This document shows, piece by piece, positions 17,618-26,162 of a stretch of 64,000 nt of DNA. Position 1 is the stretch's first letter; each line of letters opens with the position of its first letter. Origin of the DNA: JAJDIA01 sp031555505 (GTDB lineage: Bacteria; Bacteroidota; Bacteroidia; Bacteroidales; Tannerellaceae); assembly GCA_031555505.1 (NCBI GenBank), contig JAVBUH010000013.1, positions 1 to 64,000 of the forward strand. Direction: 5' to 3'. The notes below the pieces were generated by a model that was not told the origin of the DNA, did no database searches, and worked only from the letters and a program-made list of their open reading frames with translations. A program made the translations under genes and the position numbers.

Positions 17618-18427
17618 TTATTGGATGGTAATACGGATAATACGGATATCTTTCAACGGACGATCAAAACGGTCTTTGGGCTGGTTGGCAATCTGATCGA
17701 TGATGTCGAGGCCTTCTGTTACTTCTCCATATACGGTGTATATGCCATCGAGGTGATGGCAACCACCGATAGTGGTATAGGCCTGTCGTTGCTCGTCGGT
17801 GAACAGCAGGTGTCCCGGGGTGGCGCGTACAACGGAATCTACCTGATGGTTGATCTTTACCACCCGTTTGTTGTATTCCTGTGGGTTTTCTTTCCCCAGT
17901 TTTTCCATTTCTTCACGGAAGGGTGTATAATAGGTAGCCATGGCTTTACGGCGGATAGGGACGTTTTTAACCAGCTCCAGGGTGTCGAGTTCGCCCGGAC
18001 GGTACACTTTTCCTTGTACGATAAAGAATTGCGACATATCTGATTGCTGTCGCGGATTGATATCGTCGTTCTGCCGGGGAGCAGCCAACGCGCCTTTCTT
18101 GTGGAAATGTGCCGGATTGAATTCTGGTAAAATCTCGGTGCTGCGGTCGCCAAAACCGATACGCGCTCCGGCGGGTGCATTCCTGGAATCGGGCGAACCT
18201 CCCTGGATCATGAATTCCCGGATCACGCGGGTGAAGAGTGTACCATTAAAATCACCACGGACGGCACGTTGGGTAAATGTCTTTACATGGTTGGGCGCAT
18301 CGGCATACAGGATGCCTTTCATTGTGCCGGCGGTTGTTTCAATGGCGAATGTTTGTGTTGTTTCCTGCCCTTGCAAGGAGATGGCAATACATAACAGGGG
18401 CAATAACACGGTGAATAGCTGTTTCAT
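17618..18427 (-). CDS. Secreted cyclophilin-type peptidyl-prolyl isomerase
   Basis: The 269-residue protein has a signal peptide (about 1-20) and a cyclophilin fold in two parts: N-terminal ETTAGTMKGILY, TLFTRVIREFMIQGGSP and SQFFIV, then an insert of about 60 residues (about 150-215), then the C-terminal HHLDGIYTVYGEVTEGLDII. The R-F-M-Q-GG active-site residues are kept. It should catalyse prolyl isomerisation during protein folding in the periplasm. The insert is longer than in the minimal cyclophilins. A small cytosolic gene follows in the same operon. Confidence 0.9.
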   Translation of the reverse strand: MKQLFTVLLPLLCIAISLQGQETTQTFAIETTAGTMKGILYADAPNHVKTFTQRAVRGDFNGTLFTRVIREFMIQGGSPDSRNAPAGARIGFGDRSTEILPEFNPAHFHKKGALAAPRQNDDINPRQQSDMSQFFIVQGKVYRPGELDTLELVKNVPIRRKAMATYYTPFREEMEKLGKENPQEYNKRVVKINHQVDSVVRATPGHLLFTDEQRQAYTTIGGCHHLDGIYTVYGEVTEGLDIIDQIANQPKDRFDRPLKDIRIIRITIQ

Positions 18428-18442
18428 TATATGATGCGTTTG

Positions 18443-18467
18443 CGGATAAAGGTAGTGCTTTTATCCG
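18443..18467 (-). promoter_or_regulatory. Hairpin overlapping the cyclophilin gene leader
   Basis: CGGATAAA (18443-18450) pairs with TTTATCCG (18460-18467) 16 bp upstream of the ATG at 18427. It is not followed by a T-run. The reverse-strand promoter-like TACCTTTA lies inside it. It may be an operator or the 3' hairpin of the preceding gene. Confidence 0.35.
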
Positions 18468-18487
18468 AAAAGAGAGGCCGCTTATGC

Positions 18488-19345
18488 TTAAAAACAACGG
18501 ATATAAGCTAATGCGTATGTATCGTACAACCGGTCTTTCATGCCGTGGTGATATCGGGCGGAGAGGATATTCTTTTTCAGTTCGTAGTTCAATACATTTC
18601 GCCAGATCAAGGGTTGGTCTCCATTGTCTTTGTAACCGTAGAAACCGGAAATATCGGATGATAACGTGAATGCCCGGTAAATAGCTGTCAAGCCACCGCC
18701 AAACGAGATCGCGTCGTTTTGACGGTGCACCATATCATTGGTCATCCAACAATAAAAGCCTCCCATCGCTTGTGCACGCAGTGAGAAATGCCGGTCCTTG
18801 GAATGAAAGAGATCTTTCCCTACAGTCAGGTCGACCCAATACGAAGCGCCATCGGTGTATCGTGCCTGGGCCAAGCGGGTCCCACTGGCTGTTTTCAGGT
18901 TGAAGCTGAACAGGGCATCTACCCACTTCTCACTTTTCAGTACCTGGAAAAAGGCATTGAGTATGACATCTCCCCGGCAGGTGTTAGGCCCGTAAGCGGC
19001 ATGGCGTTCCACACGGGTGGCTTCTTCCGTTTCGAATTCTTCATGGATTACCAGGCTTACTTCCATACCGGCCCGTCCTTTGACAAAGGGCAGATAAGCC
19101 CTGGCATACAGGTCTTTGATCTTGTCGCCCGTATGGTATTGATACTCGCCCCGTATTTCTACTTCATACCGGGTGCCTACTTTGCCTGAACGAAGCTCGG
19201 GTATCGGAAATGCATTGGCGGCGAAATACCGGGGTGAATAGACTAAGTCTTTCATCCCGTCGCGCCAGTCTTGCGCCACAACCGGAAGTGCGGTAAGAGA
19301 CAAACAGAGGGATACGGCAAGAAGATGAAGGGGGGAAAATTTCAT
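18488..19345 (-). CDS. Outer-membrane beta-barrel protein, unknown
   Basis: The 285-residue protein has a signal peptide (starts MKFSPLHLLAVSL, ends near VVAQ) followed by alternating amphipathic strands rich in Tyr, Phe and Gly. The C-terminus YALAYIRCF ends in Phe, as in barrel proteins recognised by BamA. It resembles uncharacterised Bacteroidetes outer-membrane proteins rather than any named porin. The frame opens at 19411, but the start at 19345 gives the signal peptide, and the divergent promoter elements lie upstream of it. The specific role is unknown. Confidence 0.8.
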   Translation of the reverse strand: MKFSPLHLLAVSLCLSLTALPVVAQDWRDGMKDLVYSPRYFAANAFPIPELRSGKVGTRYEVEIRGEYQYHTGDKIKDLYARAYLPFVKGRAGMEVSLVIHEEFETEEATRVERHAAYGPNTCRGDVILNAFFQVLKSEKWVDALFSFNLKTASGTRLAQARYTDGASYWVDLTVGKDLFHSKDRHFSLRAQAMGGFYCWMTNDMVHRQNDAISFGGGLTAIYRAFTLSSDISGFYGYKDNGDQPLIWRNVLNYELKKNILSARYHHGMKDRLYDTYALAYIRCF

Positions 19346-19368
19346 GTACGTACTTTTTCTTTGATCTG

Positions 19369-19376
19369 CAAAACTA
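19369..19376 (-). promoter_or_regulatory. Promoter -7 element for the outer-membrane barrel gene
   Basis: Reverse-strand TAGTTTTG lies 23 bp before the ATG at 19345. It is divergent from the element at 19397. Confidence 0.5.
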
Positions 19377-19396
19377 TATATTTCAAGGCAAATAAC

Positions 19397-19404
19397 TACA
19401 TTTG
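19397..19404 (+). promoter_or_regulatory. Promoter -7 element for the ThuA-like gene
   Basis: TACATTTG lies 29 bp before the ATG at 19434. Confidence 0.55.
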
Positions 19405-19433
19405 GGCACATAAATCTTTAAATTGACAGCACC

Positions 19434-20354
19434 ATGAGACATTTTCATCCTGCCAAACTCCTGCTTTGCTGCTTGGCTTTCCTGGTTACTTCCTGTATAA
19501 GCGCGGGGTCTAAGCCCATTAAGACGTTGTTGATCACCGGCCAGAACAACCATAACTGGCAGGTTAGCCATCAGGTGTTTAAACAGCTGATGGAAGGTAC
19601 CGGACAATTTGCGGTTGATTTGGCTGTTTCTCCGGAAGCGGGAAAGGATATGTCGTCTTTTGTGCTGGATTTTACGCCTTACGGGCTGGTGGTGCTGGAC
19701 TATAATGGGGATGCTTGGCCGGAAGTGACCAATCAGCGATTTATGGAGTTCGTCCGGAATGGCGGTGGCGTGGTGGTGTATCATGCAGCCGATAATGCGT
19801 TTGCCAACTGGCCGGAGTACAATGAGATGTGTGCGCTGGGTGGCTGGGAAGGGCGCAATGAAGCTTCCGGCCCATACGTATACTGGAAAGATGGCGTGTT
19901 GGTGAAAGATCCTTCACCGGGAGTGGGCGGTTCGCACGGTAAACAGCATGAATATGTGCTGAACGGCCGGACAATGGATCATCCGGTCACCAAAGGTCTT
20001 CCGGCTGAATGGCTCCATGCCCGCGATGAGTTGTACGACCGGATGCGCGGACCGGGAAATATGGCTACTTTATTATATACGGCTTATTCAGCTCCTGAGA
20101 CCGGAGGTTCTGGACGGGAAGAACCGTTGCTTTTTACGGTAGAGTGGGGGAAAGGCCGTATTTTCCATACGATGTTGGGCCATGCCGGTCCATCGGTTGA
20201 GGATTGCCCAGCCATGCAATGCCTGGGATTCCAGGTAACCTTCCTCCGTGGCGCCGAATGGGCGGCTACCGGCCAGGTCACCCAGCCTGTTCCTGCCCGT
20301 ATGCCGACAAAGACCGAGGTGATTCTTTGCCCGGATTACAAAGCGGGACGGTAA
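19434..20354 (+). CDS. ThuA-like domain lipoprotein
   Basis: The 306-residue protein has a lipoprotein signal (lipobox VTSC, Cys at about 21) and a ThuA/trehalose-utilisation-type domain with a class I glutamine amidotransferase-like fold: LLITGQNNHNWQVS near the start, VVYHAADNAFANWPEYNEM in the middle and WGKGRIFHTMLGH near the end. The family occurs with sugar utilisation genes in Bacteroidetes, but its chemistry is not settled. It should be anchored in the periplasm or outer membrane. Its last 19 bases overlap the end of the convergent recQ gene. Confidence 0.85.
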   Translation: MRHFHPAKLLLCCLAFLVTSCISAGSKPIKTLLITGQNNHNWQVSHQVFKQLMEGTGQFAVDLAVSPEAGKDMSSFVLDFTPYGLVVLDYNGDAWPEVTNQRFMEFVRNGGGVVVYHAADNAFANWPEYNEMCALGGWEGRNEASGPYVYWKDGVLVKDPSPGVGGSHGKQHEYVLNGRTMDHPVTKGLPAEWLHARDELYDRMRGPGNMATLLYTAYSAPETGGSGREEPLLFTVEWGKGRIFHTMLGHAGPSVEDCPAMQCLGFQVTFLRGAEWAATGQVTQPVPARMPTKTEVILCPDYKAGR

Positions 20355-22246
20355 CTGACAAAACTGCCGTCGATAATCATCCGTTCATCGTGATCGGCCA
20401 TATAGCGGATCACGGTAATGGTTTTATGTGCCGGAAACGGTAATACTTCTGTCAATGCACGGATCGAAACCGGAATTTCATCCAAACGATTGATCAGGGC
20501 ATTACGGATGGTATTGAATTCGGCGTCACTCAACTCCCGCTCTTTCTTAGACAGGCATACGTCGCAAATGCCGCATTCGCTTGATTCTTTTTCCCCGAAA
20601 TACATCAATAGCATCCGGCTGCGGCAATGGAGGGTCTCGTCCATGTAGTCGATCACCTGTGTTATCCGTTTCTCAAACCGTTCCCTGCGCTGTTCGTAGG
20701 CACTGCGGGGAATGGTAAGGTATCGCTGTTCTTCCCGGGTGCGTGTGTAGATGATCAGGGGTGTTTTCTTGTGGGGAATGTAACTGATGATCCGGAGCTT
20801 GGACAGGCTTGTCAGGGTTTCGTATACCGCTTGTGCCGTATGCCCGCTCCGGGTGGCGATGAGGGTTTCGTCTACATACACATAGTCGGAGAACAGGCCG
20901 GTATAGGAACGGAGCAGTGCCTGTAGCACGTCGTTGGTCTGTTTGTCCTGGAGATAGTATTTGTATAGTTCGTCGCGTGTACTGGTGAAAAACAGGCGGG
21001 AGGCGCTGTCTATTTCTTCCACATATTCGATGTATCCGGCCAGTTGCAATGTCTTCAATGCATGATAGGTGGGGGTGATCGGAAACCGGTAGGCGGAGCA
21101 GAAGTCCTGTAGGGAGAAATCGTGCACGGTATCGAGGCCGAATCCTACGGCAATCTGAAAATAGTTTCCCAGGGCTTCATACACACGGAAGATAAATGTT
21201 TTGTCTGGGAATTCATCAGACAGGCGTTTCTTTAGCGTTGCTTTGTCCGGACCGGCGCAAATGGCTACGGCGTAGGCTTTTTGCCCGTCGCGCCCGGCTC
21301 GTCCAGCTTCCTGGTAATACTCTTCCAGGGATGCGGGCATGTCGATATGTACAACTAATCGCACATCTGGTTTGTCTATCCCCATGCCGAAGGCATTGGT
21401 GGATACGATTACGCGGCATTCGTCGTTTTTCCAGCGGTTCTGCCGCAGTGTTTTTTCTTCCCGGTTGAGCCCTGCATGGTAATAATCGGCCGAGATACCT
21501 GCTTGTTGCAGGATGGACGCGATTTCCTGGGTGCGCTTCCGGTTGCGTACATACACGATGGCCGATCCTTGCATCCGTTTGATAATATGGAGCAGTGCGG
21601 CTGCTTTATCTTCTGAACGGCGGATCACGTAGGAGAGGTTGCTGCGCTGGAAGCTTTTCTGGTATACGTTTTTTTGCCTGAAGCCAAGTTTTTCCTGGAT
21701 GTCGTTCACTACCTCCGGAGTGGCCGTGGCTGTGAGGGCCAGTACCGGTACTTCCGGCAGCAGTTCTCTGATCTCGGCGATACGCAGGTAGGAGGGACGG
21801 AAGTCATATCCCCATTGCGAGATACAATGGCTTTCGTCAATAACCAGCAGGCAGACGGGCATGGCGCGTAGTTTGGAACGGAAAATATCCGTACCCAGGC
21901 GCTCGGGTGAGACATACAGGAATTTGTAATTGCCGAAGATACAGTTTTCCAGTTGGGTGATGATCTCATCCCTCGACATGCCTGAATAGACGGCAGTGGC
22001 TTTGATCCCCAACCGGCGCAGATTGTCTACCTGGTCTTTCATCAGGGCGATCAGGGGGGTGACCACCAGGCATATTCCTTCCATGGCCATGGTCGGGACC
22101 TGGAAGGTAATAGACTTCCCGCCTCCGGTAGGCATCAGCCCCAAGGTGTCTTCCCCCTCGCATACGGAGTGGATAATATCCTCCTGTAAAGGGCGAAAAG
22201 CGGTATATCCCCAGTAGCTGGCTAATATGTCGTGGTAGATATCCAC
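20336..22246 (-). CDS. recQ: ATP-dependent DNA helicase RecQ
   Basis: The 636-residue superfamily 2 helicase has motif I MPTGGGKS, motif II IDESH, the aromatic-rich loop SQWGYDFRPSYLRI and motif VI EYYQEAGRAGRDG. A zinc-binding region follows with CRSRMLLMYFG and CGICDVCLSKK, then a winged-helix region. The C-terminus is shorter than a full RecQ with HRDC and no HRDC domain is obvious, as in the second, shorter RecQ of many Bacteroidetes. It unwinds DNA 3' to 5' in repair. It starts 13 bp after the recJ stop, so recJ-recQ is an operon. Confidence 0.93.
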   Translation of the reverse strand: MDIYHDILASYWGYTAFRPLQEDIIHSVCEGEDTLGLMPTGGGKSITFQVPTMAMEGICLVVTPLIALMKDQVDNLRRLGIKATAVYSGMSRDEIITQLENCIFGNYKFLYVSPERLGTDIFRSKLRAMPVCLLVIDESHCISQWGYDFRPSYLRIAEIRELLPEVPVLALTATATPEVVNDIQEKLGFRQKNVYQKSFQRSNLSYVIRRSEDKAAALLHIIKRMQGSAIVYVRNRKRTQEIASILQQAGISADYYHAGLNREEKTLRQNRWKNDECRVIVSTNAFGMGIDKPDVRLVVHIDMPASLEEYYQEAGRAGRDGQKAYAVAICAGPDKATLKKRLSDEFPDKTFIFRVYEALGNYFQIAVGFGLDTVHDFSLQDFCSAYRFPITPTYHALKTLQLAGYIEYVEEIDSASRLFFTSTRDELYKYYLQDKQTNDVLQALLRSYTGLFSDYVYVDETLIATRSGHTAQAVYETLTSLSKLRIISYIPHKKTPLIIYTRTREEQRYLTIPRSAYEQRRERFEKRITQVIDYMDETLHCRSRMLLMYFGEKESSECGICDVCLSKKERELSDAEFNTIRNALINRLDEIPVSIRALTEVLPFPAHKTITVIRYMADHDERMIIDGSFVSYRPAL

Positions 22247-22259
22247 CGGCCGGTTTCTT

Positions 22260-23990
22260 TTATTGCCCGTCGTTTTCCGTCTTGATATCTTTGATCATCA
22301 ACTGGATGGTGGTATTGCCGTTGTACGTATTCTCCTCTACCGTGTAACAGATGCTGAAAGGTTTCATCCCTTTGATGTAATCGTTGTACTGGTGCATGCC
22401 GAAGGCGATACCGTGCATGGGGCTGGTGGACTGGCTGTCGATCAGTTCCAGCTTGATGTGTTCCGAGTCTTTACCCACCAGTTTGCTGGTACCGTAGTCT
22501 TTTACGTGATGCGTGCAGAACACGGGCTTCTGGTTGTCGGGGCCGAAGGGGTTCATCCGTTTCAGGTCGGCCACAAACTTGGCTGTGATATCTTTGAATT
22601 CCAGTGTAGCGTCGATATCGATCTGCGGAATCATCTGTTCCTGGATGATCTCCTCGTCTGCCAGATTCATGAAACGGTGGATAAATGCCTCCAGGTTCTC
22701 TTCCCGCAGGGAGAGACCGGCGGCGTAGGTATGGCCGCCAAAGTTTTCCAACAGGCCACGGCAGCTTTCAATCGCTTTATAAATATCAAAACCGGTGATC
22801 GAACGGGCCGATCCGGTGATCAGTTCGGACGATTTGGTGAGGACTACCGCCGGACGGAAGTATTTCTCGGTCAGCCGGGAAGCTACGATCCCGATCACGC
22901 CTTTGTGCCACCCCGGATCATATACCACAATCGCTTTGCGGTCTTCCATGTTGGAGAATTTGTCGATAATGGCGTTGGCCTCATCGGTGATCTTTTTATC
23001 CAGTTCCCGGCGTTCGTCATTGTATTGATTGATGCTCTCGCTTTTCTCACGGGCTATTTCACTGTCTTTGGCCAGCAGCAGTTCAACGGCTTCTTTCCCG
23101 TTCATCATCCGGCCGGATGCGTTGATGCGTGGACCTATCTTGAATACGATATCGCTGATGGTGATCTCTTTCCCGGTTAAGCCGCAGATGTCAATGATTC
23201 CCTTCAGGCCCAGGCTGGGATTGCTGTTCAACTGTTTCAAGCCATGGTGGGCCATGATGCGGTTCTCTCCTGTAATCGGAACAATGTCGGATGCAATGCT
23301 CACAGCCACCAGTTCGAGCAACTGTTCCAGCTTGGAAGAATCAAAACCGTTATCTTTGGCAAAGGCTTGCATGAACTTGAAGCCTACACCGCAACCAGAC
23401 AGATGTTCGTAAGGATACATGGAGTCTGTCCGTTTGGCGTCCAGCACGGCCACGGCATCAGGCAATGTGTCATCTGGCATGTGATGATCGCAGATGATGA
23501 AATCGATCCCTTTCTGTTTGGCGTATTCAATCTTTTCAATGGCTTTAATGCCGCAATCGAGCGAAATGACCAGTGTGACCCCGTTTTCGGCTGCGTAGTT
23601 AATGCCTTTGTATGATACACCATAGCCTTCATCATACCTGTCGGGGATATAGAAATCCAACGTCGACGAGAAAGGCTTCAAATACTTGTACACCAATGAA
23701 ACGGCCGTTGTGCCGTCTACATCATAATCCCCATAAATCAAGATTTTTTCCTTATTGCCCAGCGCTTTATTCAGCCTCTTTACTGCTTTGCCCATATCCG
23801 GCATCAGAAATGGATCATGCAGGTGGTGTAAGTTGGGTTTGAAGAATTTTTTCGCTTCATCCACCGAGTGTATACCCCGTTGGACCAACAATAAGGCGAT
23901 GGTTGGACTGATATTGAGTTGTTCAGCCAACGCATTTCTTTTATGTAACTCTTCTGCTGTTGGGGTTTGAAAGTTCCATCTGTTAGTCAT
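22260..23990 (-). CDS. recJ: Single-stranded-DNA-specific exonuclease RecJ
   Basis: The 576-residue DHH-family nuclease has motif I YGDYDVDGTT, motif III CDHHMPD, SGCGVGFKFMQAF and the DHHA1 motif GGHTYAAGLS, plus a C-terminal OB-like region. It degrades single-stranded DNA 5' to 3', using Mn/Mg bound by the Asp/His set, in recombination and repair. The frame opens at 24026, but MTNRWNFQTP at 23990 is the usual family start. It pairs with recQ downstream, as RecJ and RecQ act together at stalled forks. Confidence 0.94.
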   Translation of the reverse strand: MTNRWNFQTPTAEELHKRNALAEQLNISPTIALLLVQRGIHSVDEAKKFFKPNLHHLHDPFLMPDMGKAVKRLNKALGNKEKILIYGDYDVDGTTAVSLVYKYLKPFSSTLDFYIPDRYDEGYGVSYKGINYAAENGVTLVISLDCGIKAIEKIEYAKQKGIDFIICDHHMPDDTLPDAVAVLDAKRTDSMYPYEHLSGCGVGFKFMQAFAKDNGFDSSKLEQLLELVAVSIASDIVPITGENRIMAHHGLKQLNSNPSLGLKGIIDICGLTGKEITISDIVFKIGPRINASGRMMNGKEAVELLLAKDSEIAREKSESINQYNDERRELDKKITDEANAIIDKFSNMEDRKAIVVYDPGWHKGVIGIVASRLTEKYFRPAVVLTKSSELITGSARSITGFDIYKAIESCRGLLENFGGHTYAAGLSLREENLEAFIHRFMNLADEEIIQEQMIPQIDIDATLEFKDITAKFVADLKRMNPFGPDNQKPVFCTHHVKDYGTSKLVGKDSEHIKLELIDSQSTSPMHGIAFGMHQYNDYIKGMKPFSICYTVEENTYNGNTTIQLMIKDIKTENDGQ

Positions 23991-24168
23991 TAAGTATATA
24001 TTTTTTTCTTTTTTTCTCTCTCTCAACGGATTACATGGTAATAATCCGGGTTGTCTCCCGGATGGGATACGTTTGAATTTGTAAAATTAGAAATTTTATA
24101 TGGATTTTTACCATGAATGAGTGAAAATAGTTTTGTGGATATTTTTTTCTAATCTCCCGAATGATTTG

Positions 24169-24176
24169 TATTTTTG
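24169..24176 (+). promoter_or_regulatory. Promoter -7 element for the tsaC-like gene
   Basis: TATTTTTG lies within the first codons of the longer frame opening at 24161, which supports the ATG at 24197. Confidence 0.6.
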
Positions 24177-24196
24177 CCTTTTTAACACGGAAAGCT

Positions 24197-24757
24197 ATGT
24201 CAGACGATATTAAAAAAGCCTGCGAAGTGTTGCAGGCAGGTGGGTTAATCCTGTATCCAACAGATACGATCTGGGGGATTGGTTGTGATGCAACCAATGA
24301 AATGGCAGTGCAGAAAATCTATGAATTGAAGCAGCGAACTGATAATAAGGCCATGTTGGTGTTGATGGATAATGCGGTGAAATTGGAAAATTATGTGGAA
24401 GATATTCCGGATATCGCATGGGACCTGATTGAAGTGACGGATAAGCCGCTTACCATTATTTTTACGCGGGCCAAAAACCTGGCGCCGAATTTGTTGGCTG
24501 CAGACGGTAGCGTTGGTATCCGGATCACGCGGGAATCTTTCTCCCGGCAACTGTGCGAGCGCTTCCGCAAACCGCTTGTGTCTACTTCGGCGAATATAAG
24601 CGGAGAGCCCTTCCCCGCCTGTTTTTCGGATATATCAGACAGGATTAAAGAGGGCGTAGACTATATCGTGCAATACCGGCAGCATGAGAAAACGGAATCT
24701 CAGCCTTCCGGGATTATCAAGTTGGATGCCGGGGGACTTGTACAGATTATCAGATAA
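24197..24757 (+). CDS. tsaC: Threonylcarbamoyl-AMP synthase (TsaC/Sua5/YrdC family)
   Basis: The 186-residue protein is a YrdC-domain enzyme with the N-terminal GLILYPTDTIWGIGCDATN and later SVGIRITRESF and PLVSTSANISGEP. It makes threonylcarbamoyl-AMP from threonine, bicarbonate and ATP for the t6A37 modification of ANN-decoding tRNAs. It has the short TsaC length without a Sua5 C-terminal domain. The start at 24197 (MSDDIKKA) is chosen because the promoter overlaps the earlier ATG. The next gene starts 1 bp after its stop. Confidence 0.92.
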   Translation: MSDDIKKACEVLQAGGLILYPTDTIWGIGCDATNEMAVQKIYELKQRTDNKAMLVLMDNAVKLENYVEDIPDIAWDLIEVTDKPLTIIFTRAKNLAPNLLAADGSVGIRITRESFSRQLCERFRKPLVSTSANISGEPFPACFSDISDRIKEGVDYIVQYRQHEKTESQPSGIIKLDAGGLVQIIR

Positions 24758-24758
24758 A

Positions 24759-26159
24759 ATGAACCGGTATATACAGCGATGTAAATATATTTTTTCTGAT
24801 TTTCTGGCTGCCATTGTTGTGTGGCTGTTATTCCTCGGGTTGCGGTATTATGAGGTGGCTGTTGACGAAGGCTATGAGTCGTTTTCGAGTTATCTTTCTT
24901 CTACAAAAGTCCGGGATGGACTGCTATTGATCCCTTTTTTCTGGTTGATCCTGTTTTATTTTTCCGGTTACTATAATAAACCTTTTGGGAAATCGAGGCT
25001 AACCGAATTTTTCTCCACACTGATCGTCGTTGCTGTCGGGGTGGTGCTGGTGTTCTTTATTGTGATCCTGGACGATTTGCCGGCTTCTTATTCTACGTAT
25101 TACCGCTTGTTTTTTGCTTTATGGGGGCTGCAGCTTATGATCACTTATATCCCCCGTTTGCTGATCACTCAGGATGGTATACACCGTATCCACCGGCGTG
25201 AATGGGCCTTACGGGTATGGGTGATCGGTGTGGGTGAAAAAGCGGCTAAAGTGTCGTCCGGCTTGTATGCGATGGGGTATGAAATTGCCGGGTTCATACG
25301 GGATGATGCAAATGCATCAGTCCATGTAGATCCGGATGCTATACTGGGCGATCTGTCTGCTTTGCCTGGTCTGATGGGTGCCAGGCTGGTCGACGAGTTG
25401 GTGATAGCGCCTGATTCACACGATGAAAAGCATTTTCTGTCTATCTTATACTCGCTCTATGGGTATAAACGTCCGATTAAAATTTTGATCGATGATGCAT
25501 ACCTGCTGACGAAAGTGAAGATCAAAGCGATCCAGGGAATTCCGCTGATTGATCTTACCGACAATAATTTCTCCGAAGCGGAAAAGAATATCAAGCTTTT
25601 TTGTGATAAGGCCATCGCTTTGGTCATGCTGGCGCTTTTGTCGCCTGTTTTCCTGTATATCGCTTATCGGGTAAAGAAAGACTCTCCCGGATCCGTGCTC
25701 TTCAAACAGGAGCGGATCGGTTATATGGGCCGGCCTTTTATGATCTGTAAATTCCGTACCATGTATGAAGGGGCTGAAAACCAGGGGCCTTTATTGTCGG
25801 CTGAGAACGACAGCCGGGTGACGCCTTATGGCGCGGTAATGCGGAAATATCGCCTGGATGAACTGCCGCAGTTCTGGAATGTGCTGAAGGGGGATATGTC
25901 GTTGGTGGGTCCCCGGCCGGAACGTAAGTTTTTTATCGACCGGATTGTAGAGAAAGCGCCTTATTATTATTTGTTGCATAATGTGCGTCCGGGCATTACG
26001 TCGCTTGGGATGGTGAAATACGGTTATGCGGTCAATGTGGACCAGATGATCGAACGGTTACGATATGATGTATTGTACTATGAAAATATGTCGTTGGTAT
26101 TGGATTTGACAATCCTGGTCTATACGGTCAGGACGGTAATTACGGGTAAAGGTATCTGA
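24759..26159 (+). CDS. Polyprenyl-phosphate sugar-1-phosphate transferase (priming glycosyltransferase)
   Basis: The 466-residue membrane enzyme has about four N-terminal helices (residues 13-130), a Rossmann-like CoA-binding-type domain (about 140-260), a fifth hydrophobic segment (about 285-305) and the C-terminal sugar transferase domain with KQERIGYMGRPF, ICKFRTM, YRLDELPQFWNV and DMSLVGPRPE. This is the WbaP/WcaJ architecture. It transfers a sugar-phosphate from a nucleotide sugar to undecaprenyl phosphate, starting repeat-unit assembly. The Wzx/Wzy locus at 44.6-54 kb has no such enzyme, so this gene may serve it. Sugar specificity cannot be read. Confidence 0.9.
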   Translation: MNRYIQRCKYIFSDFLAAIVVWLLFLGLRYYEVAVDEGYESFSSYLSSTKVRDGLLLIPFFWLILFYFSGYYNKPFGKSRLTEFFSTLIVVAVGVVLVFFIVILDDLPASYSTYYRLFFALWGLQLMITYIPRLLITQDGIHRIHRREWALRVWVIGVGEKAAKVSSGLYAMGYEIAGFIRDDANASVHVDPDAILGDLSALPGLMGARLVDELVIAPDSHDEKHFLSILYSLYGYKRPIKILIDDAYLLTKVKIKAIQGIPLIDLTDNNFSEAEKNIKLFCDKAIALVMLALLSPVFLYIAYRVKKDSPGSVLFKQERIGYMGRPFMICKFRTMYEGAENQGPLLSAENDSRVTPYGAVMRKYRLDELPQFWNVLKGDMSLVGPRPERKFFIDRIVEKAPYYYLLHNVRPGITSLGMVKYGYAVNVDQMIERLRYDVLYYENMSLVLDLTILVYTVRTVITGKGI

Positions 26160-26162
26160 AAA

